Below are positions 61,108 through 64,000 of a stretch of 64,000 nucleotides of DNA, one piece after another. The position numbers and the translations under genes were made by a program. Source of the stretch: Paraniabella ginsengisoli (GTDB lineage: Bacteria > Bacteroidota > Bacteroidia > Chitinophagales > Chitinophagaceae); assembly GCF_022513635.1 (NCBI RefSeq), contig NZ_JAKWBL010000001.1:1736001-1800000 (forward strand), given 5' to 3'. The notes beneath the pieces are model-generated. The model was not told the origin of the DNA, did no database searches, and worked only from the letters and a program-made list of their open reading frames with translations. How positions within the stretch are numbered: position 1 is the first letter of the stretch; each line of letters begins with the position of its first letter.

Positions 61108-61830
61108 ATGCACAACGTCCACATTTTTATCCCTTGTTTTGTAGATCAGTTATATCCTGAAACGGGTTTTAGTATGGTTAAGGTTCTGGAAAAATTTGGA
61201 TGTACTGTACAGTACAATCAAAACCAAACATGCTGTGGTCAACCGGCTTTCAATGCGGGTTTTTGGGACGAGTCTAAAACTATTTGCAGCAAATTTATTA
61301 ACGATTTTAAATCAGCAGAATATATTGTAGCTCCCAGTGCCAGTTGTGTAGGTTTTGTACGTAATTATTATCAGAAACTTTTCGATAATTCGTCCTTGCA
61401 CAATGAAGTAAAAGCGATGGCCGACAAAACCTTTGAGTTTTCGGAATTTTTAATTAAGGTGCTTAATGTAAAAGACTGTGGCGCGCAATTGAATGGTGTG
61501 GCAACTTACCATGATAGCTGTGCGGCATTGCGTGAATGTAAAATAAAGCAAGGCCCTCGGGAGCTGCTGGAAAATGTAAAAGGACTTCATATAACAGAAA
61601 TGAACGATGTAGAAACCTGTTGTGGTTTTGGTGGTACTTTTGCTGTAAAGTTCCCCGGTATTTCAATTGGGATGGGCGAACAAAAAGTGGAGAACGCTAT
61701 TGATACAGATGCCGATTATCTTATTAGTACTGACTTATCCTGCCTGATGCATTTACAAGGTTACATTAATGGAAAAGGATACAAAATAAAACCCATGCAC
61801 TTAGCTGATGTGCTTGCTAGTGGTTGGTAA
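61108..61830 (+). CDS. lutA: LutA/YkgE-type (Fe-S)-binding oxidoreductase subunit
   Basis: 240 residues made of two cysteine-rich CCG domains: FIPCFVDQLYPETG with NQTCCGQPAFNAGFWDES, and ATYHDSCAALREC with VETCCGFGGTFAVKFPGIS. LutA is part of the LutABC complex that oxidises L-lactate; YkgE is the E. coli equivalent. lutB and lutC are not present in this window, so the complex is either encoded elsewhere or this is a stand-alone member. Intact; ATG 61108. Confidence 0.9.
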   Translation: MHNVHIFIPCFVDQLYPETGFSMVKVLEKFGCTVQYNQNQTCCGQPAFNAGFWDESKTICSKFINDFKSAEYIVAPSASCVGFVRNYYQKLFDNSSLHNEVKAMADKTFEFSEFLIKVLNVKDCGAQLNGVATYHDSCAALRECKIKQGPRELLENVKGLHITEMNDVETCCGFGGTFAVKFPGISIGMGEQKVENAIDTDADYLISTDLSCLMHLQGYINGKGYKIKPMHLADVLASGW

Positions 61831-61986
61831 TTGTTCCTTCGGATATCGGTCATTTATTAAGGTTTCATATTTCTTTGCTTGCTATTCTTTAGTTTTTCTT
61901 TGCTTTGAAAACTATATTTTTTGTCCTCTAAAATTGTGTATTGTTAGCGTAATATTCCCTCAACTATCCATTTAATAAAGTAAATT

Positions 61987-62976
61987 ATGCCACAAACCGT
62001 TTCGCGCCGCAGTTTTCTTACTGCGATGATGTCTACAGGAATTGCATTACAAATACCAGGTGAAACATTGGGTATGTTTTCCGGCAAAACATCAAAAACT
62101 AAAATTGGAATTATAACCGATTTGCATCAGGACATTATGCATGACGGACAGGAAAGATTAGAGGCTTTTTTAACTCATATGAAAAAAGTAAACCCTGACG
62201 CCCTTTTGCAAATGGGAGACTTTGCCTATCCTGGTGATAAGAATAAAACGGTGATAGACCTCTTCAATAATGCACATTCCTCGCGTATGCATGTGATCGG
62301 CAATCATGATACAGACGCTGGCTATACTAAACAACAATGTCTGGATTATTGGGGAATGCCAGCAAGGTATTATGCAAAGAATATAAATGGCATTTGCTTT
62401 ATAATCCTGGATGGTAATGATAAAGGCTCTCCTAATCATAAAGGTGGTTATGCCTCATATATTAATAAGGAGCAAGCCGATTGGTTGCAACAACAATTGA
62501 TTCGGGCTACTGATCCTGTAATGATTATATCGCATCAACCATTAGCTGGAGGAGAAGCGGTGGATAATGCTGTGGAGCTACAAAAAATATTATCTACACA
62601 TGCAAACAAAATATTGCTTGCTATCAACGGTCACACACATATTGATAGCCATGTTGTGATAGATAAAGTGAATTATGTTCATATAAATTCAGCTTCTTAT
62701 TTTTGGATGGGTGATAAATTTAAACATAAAAGCTATTCAGAAGAAGTGCACAAAGAACATCCGTGGATTGAATATACTTGTCCATACATTGATGCTTTAT
62801 TTACTACTTTAACAATTGATCCTTTGTCCGGGATTATAAAAATAGAAGGCCGTAAGTCAACATGGAAGGGTCGTTCACCAAAAGAACTGTACTATTTTCA
62901 TGAAAAGACATGGGCTTCGGAAAAAGAAGTTGTTCCTTCCATTAGCAATCGGAATATAAAACGTAAAAATTCATAA
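61987..62976 (+). CDS. Exported calcineurin-like metallophosphoesterase
   Basis: 329 residues. The N-terminus SRRSFLTAMMSTGIALQ resembles a Tat signal (RR-x-F-L). The phosphoesterase motifs follow in order: GIITDLHQD (D-x-H), LLQMGDFAYPGD (GD), HVIGNHDTDAG (GNHD), IISHQPL and INGHTHIDSH (GHTH), all two-metal ligands present. Acts probably on phosphate esters outside the cytoplasm; the substrate is unknown. Intact. The 156-nt gap upstream has nothing clear. Confidence 0.9.
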   Translation: MPQTVSRRSFLTAMMSTGIALQIPGETLGMFSGKTSKTKIGIITDLHQDIMHDGQERLEAFLTHMKKVNPDALLQMGDFAYPGDKNKTVIDLFNNAHSSRMHVIGNHDTDAGYTKQQCLDYWGMPARYYAKNINGICFIILDGNDKGSPNHKGGYASYINKEQADWLQQQLIRATDPVMIISHQPLAGGEAVDNAVELQKILSTHANKILLAINGHTHIDSHVVIDKVNYVHINSASYFWMGDKFKHKSYSEEVHKEHPWIEYTCPYIDALFTTLTIDPLSGIIKIEGRKSTWKGRSPKELYYFHEKTWASEKEVVPSISNRNIKRKNS

Positions 62977-63050
62977 AATCTGGTGTAAGGAAATATTCAG
63001 TTTCATTAAGCCGGTATTTTCTGATTATACGAAATAGTAAAAATTTAAGA

Positions 63051-64000
63051 ATGAAATTGTATATCGCATTATTTGGTTTATTATCTGCGTTGCATTTAAA
63101 AGCACAGGATCTTAGCCTGGCGCTGCAAAAAGCTCCAAAGTTTTCAACGGCGCAGGTACAAGAAAAATGGGAGCGACAACCAGAAGCGGTAGCTGTTGGT
63201 TTTATAAGCAGCGATGAAAGTGTTGCAAAAGATGTACCGCCTGCAATAGCCTTATCATCCACATATAATCTTACAGCCTGGCGTGGTGAAAAAGTACATG
63301 CGCAAATATTGATCTCTTCAAAGAAATCACTTAATGATGTTAGTGTTACTGCTGGCGACTTAAAAGGTAAAGATGCCTCTATTGAAAAAAATCATATAAG
63401 TACAGGGTTTGTGCAGTATGTAATGGCAGACGAATTTGCGGGAGGTTGTGGTCACAGGAAGTCTGTGAATTTTGATTCCTCCTTGCGGGCAGATATAATT
63501 GATACTGAAATACAATCTGCCGAAGTTACAGCGAATAGCGTGCAACCTGTTTGGGTAAGTATTGCTGTGCCCTCTGAAACACGTGCTGGTATGTATTCAG
63601 GAGTAATTACGGTGAATGCTTCTAAAAATTATCAGCTTAAAATAAACGTAAAAGTAATCGACAGGATATTGCCTGCTCCATCTGAATGGAAATATGACCT
63701 GGATCTTTGGCAGCATCCTGCGGCTGTTGCGCGCATTCATAAAGTAAAGTTGTGGAGCGATGAGCATTTCTCATTGATGAAAAAATATTATACAATGCTT
63801 GCGGAAGCTGGTCAGAAAAACATTACAGCAAGTATTGTTAATGAGCCTTGGGGGCATCAAACTTACGATGATTATCCCAGCCTTATTAAATGGATCAAAA
63901 AAGCTAACGGCAGCTGGGAATATGATTATTCGCTTTTTGATAAATACGTTGAATTTGTTATGAGTTGCGGCATTAAAGGGCGTATCAGTTGTTATAGCAT
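63051..64000 (+). CDS. Exported glycoside-hydrolase-like protein (DUF4091/DUF6067 type), N-terminal part
   Basis: Open frame from ATG 63051 to the window edge, so the C-terminus is missing. A signal peptide (MKLYIALFGLLSALHLKAQ) is followed by a beta-sandwich region (YNLTAWRGEKVHAQILI; QPVWVSIAVPSETRAGMYSGVITV) and the start of a TIM-barrel-like domain (WKYDLDLWQHPAAVARIHKVKLWSDEHFSLMKKYYTMLAEAGQKNITASIVNEPWGHQTYDDYPSL). This layout matches DUF4091-type, DUF6067-like carbohydrate-active proteins of Bacteroidota. Substrate unknown. Confidence 0.8.
   Translation, partial: MKLYIALFGLLSALHLKAQDLSLALQKAPKFSTAQVQEKWERQPEAVAVGFISSDESVAKDVPPAIALSSTYNLTAWRGEKVHAQILISSKKSLNDVSVTAGDLKGKDASIEKNHISTGFVQYVMADEFAGGCGHRKSVNFDSSLRADIIDTEIQSAEVTANSVQPVWVSIAVPSETRAGMYSGVITVNASKNYQLKINVKVIDRILPAPSEWKYDLDLWQHPAAVARIHKVKLWSDEHFSLMKKYYTMLAEAGQKNITASIVNEPWGHQTYDDYPSLIKWIKKANGSWEYDYSLFDKYVEFVMSCGIKGRISCYS

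Overview
The window is chromosomal DNA of a Bacteroidota bacterium, most likely from the Chitinophagaceae or a close relative. Supporting signs are the low GC content, the TANNTTTG type of promoter -7 box, and lineage-typical families (DUF3822-rsmD, DUF4954 next to glmS, DUF2795, DUF6814-like, DUF4846, NamZ/DUF1343, MHS transporter, SulP plus beta-carbonic anhydrase). Most genes are housekeeping. I see no tRNA, rRNA, CRISPR array, transposase or prophage.

A dominant technical feature is that about 29 genes are split by single-base deletions (about 38 events). Most lie in short homopolymer runs, and all are -1 events; I found no insertions. Restoring one base per site gives full-length conserved proteins (TrpS, HtpG, enolase, Ppk1, MgtE and others). 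I therefore annotate each split gene as one CDS over its full span and note the frameshift. These look like consensus errors rather than gene decay.

Layout. 1-8.1 kb: oxidoreductase tail, trpS, deoxynucleoside kinase, pepP, pssA, purS, rsmI, M1 peptidase. 8.3-13.3 kb: htpG, cupin, mscS, MATE. 13.3-17.6 kb: the most interesting locus, a bacteriocin-like double-glycine peptide gene followed by a terminator hairpin, two unknown membrane proteins, a thioredoxin-like protein and a C39 peptidase-ABC exporter. 17.6-28.4 kb: methyltransferase, thiolase, DoxX, NamZ, second MATE, DUF3822-rsmD, fau-lpxK, rnr. 28.4-34.3 kb: Fic protein, an AhpD-like/YCII(DGPF)/ECF42 sigma cassette, a polyprenyl synthase and an APC permease. 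34.5-41.4 kb: DUF4442, DUF4954, glmS with a LacI-type palindrome upstream, mgtE, SET protein. 41.4-45.7 kb: RES-Xre toxin-antitoxin pair with an operator palindrome, DUF4846, rnhA, rhaM, serine hydrolase, DUF2795. 45.9-51.5 kb: lolD, MHS transporter, a small His-rich secreted protein, SulP and carbonic anhydrase (probably bicarbonate uptake). 51.5-64 kb: serine hydrolase, eno, divIC-like, panB, ppx-ppk1, pdhA, TPR protein, ribH, lutA, metallophosphoesterase and the start of a glycoside-hydrolase-like protein.

Intergenic regions carry several dispersed repeat families: an inverted-repeat-ended element of about 175 bp in two copies, a family with a GCGTCGCAC core in at least six copies, and a family with a GAACCAGGATTTATAGGAT-like core in at least three. 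Several start codons lie only 4-6 nt downstream of a -7 box, which suggests leaderless mRNAs.
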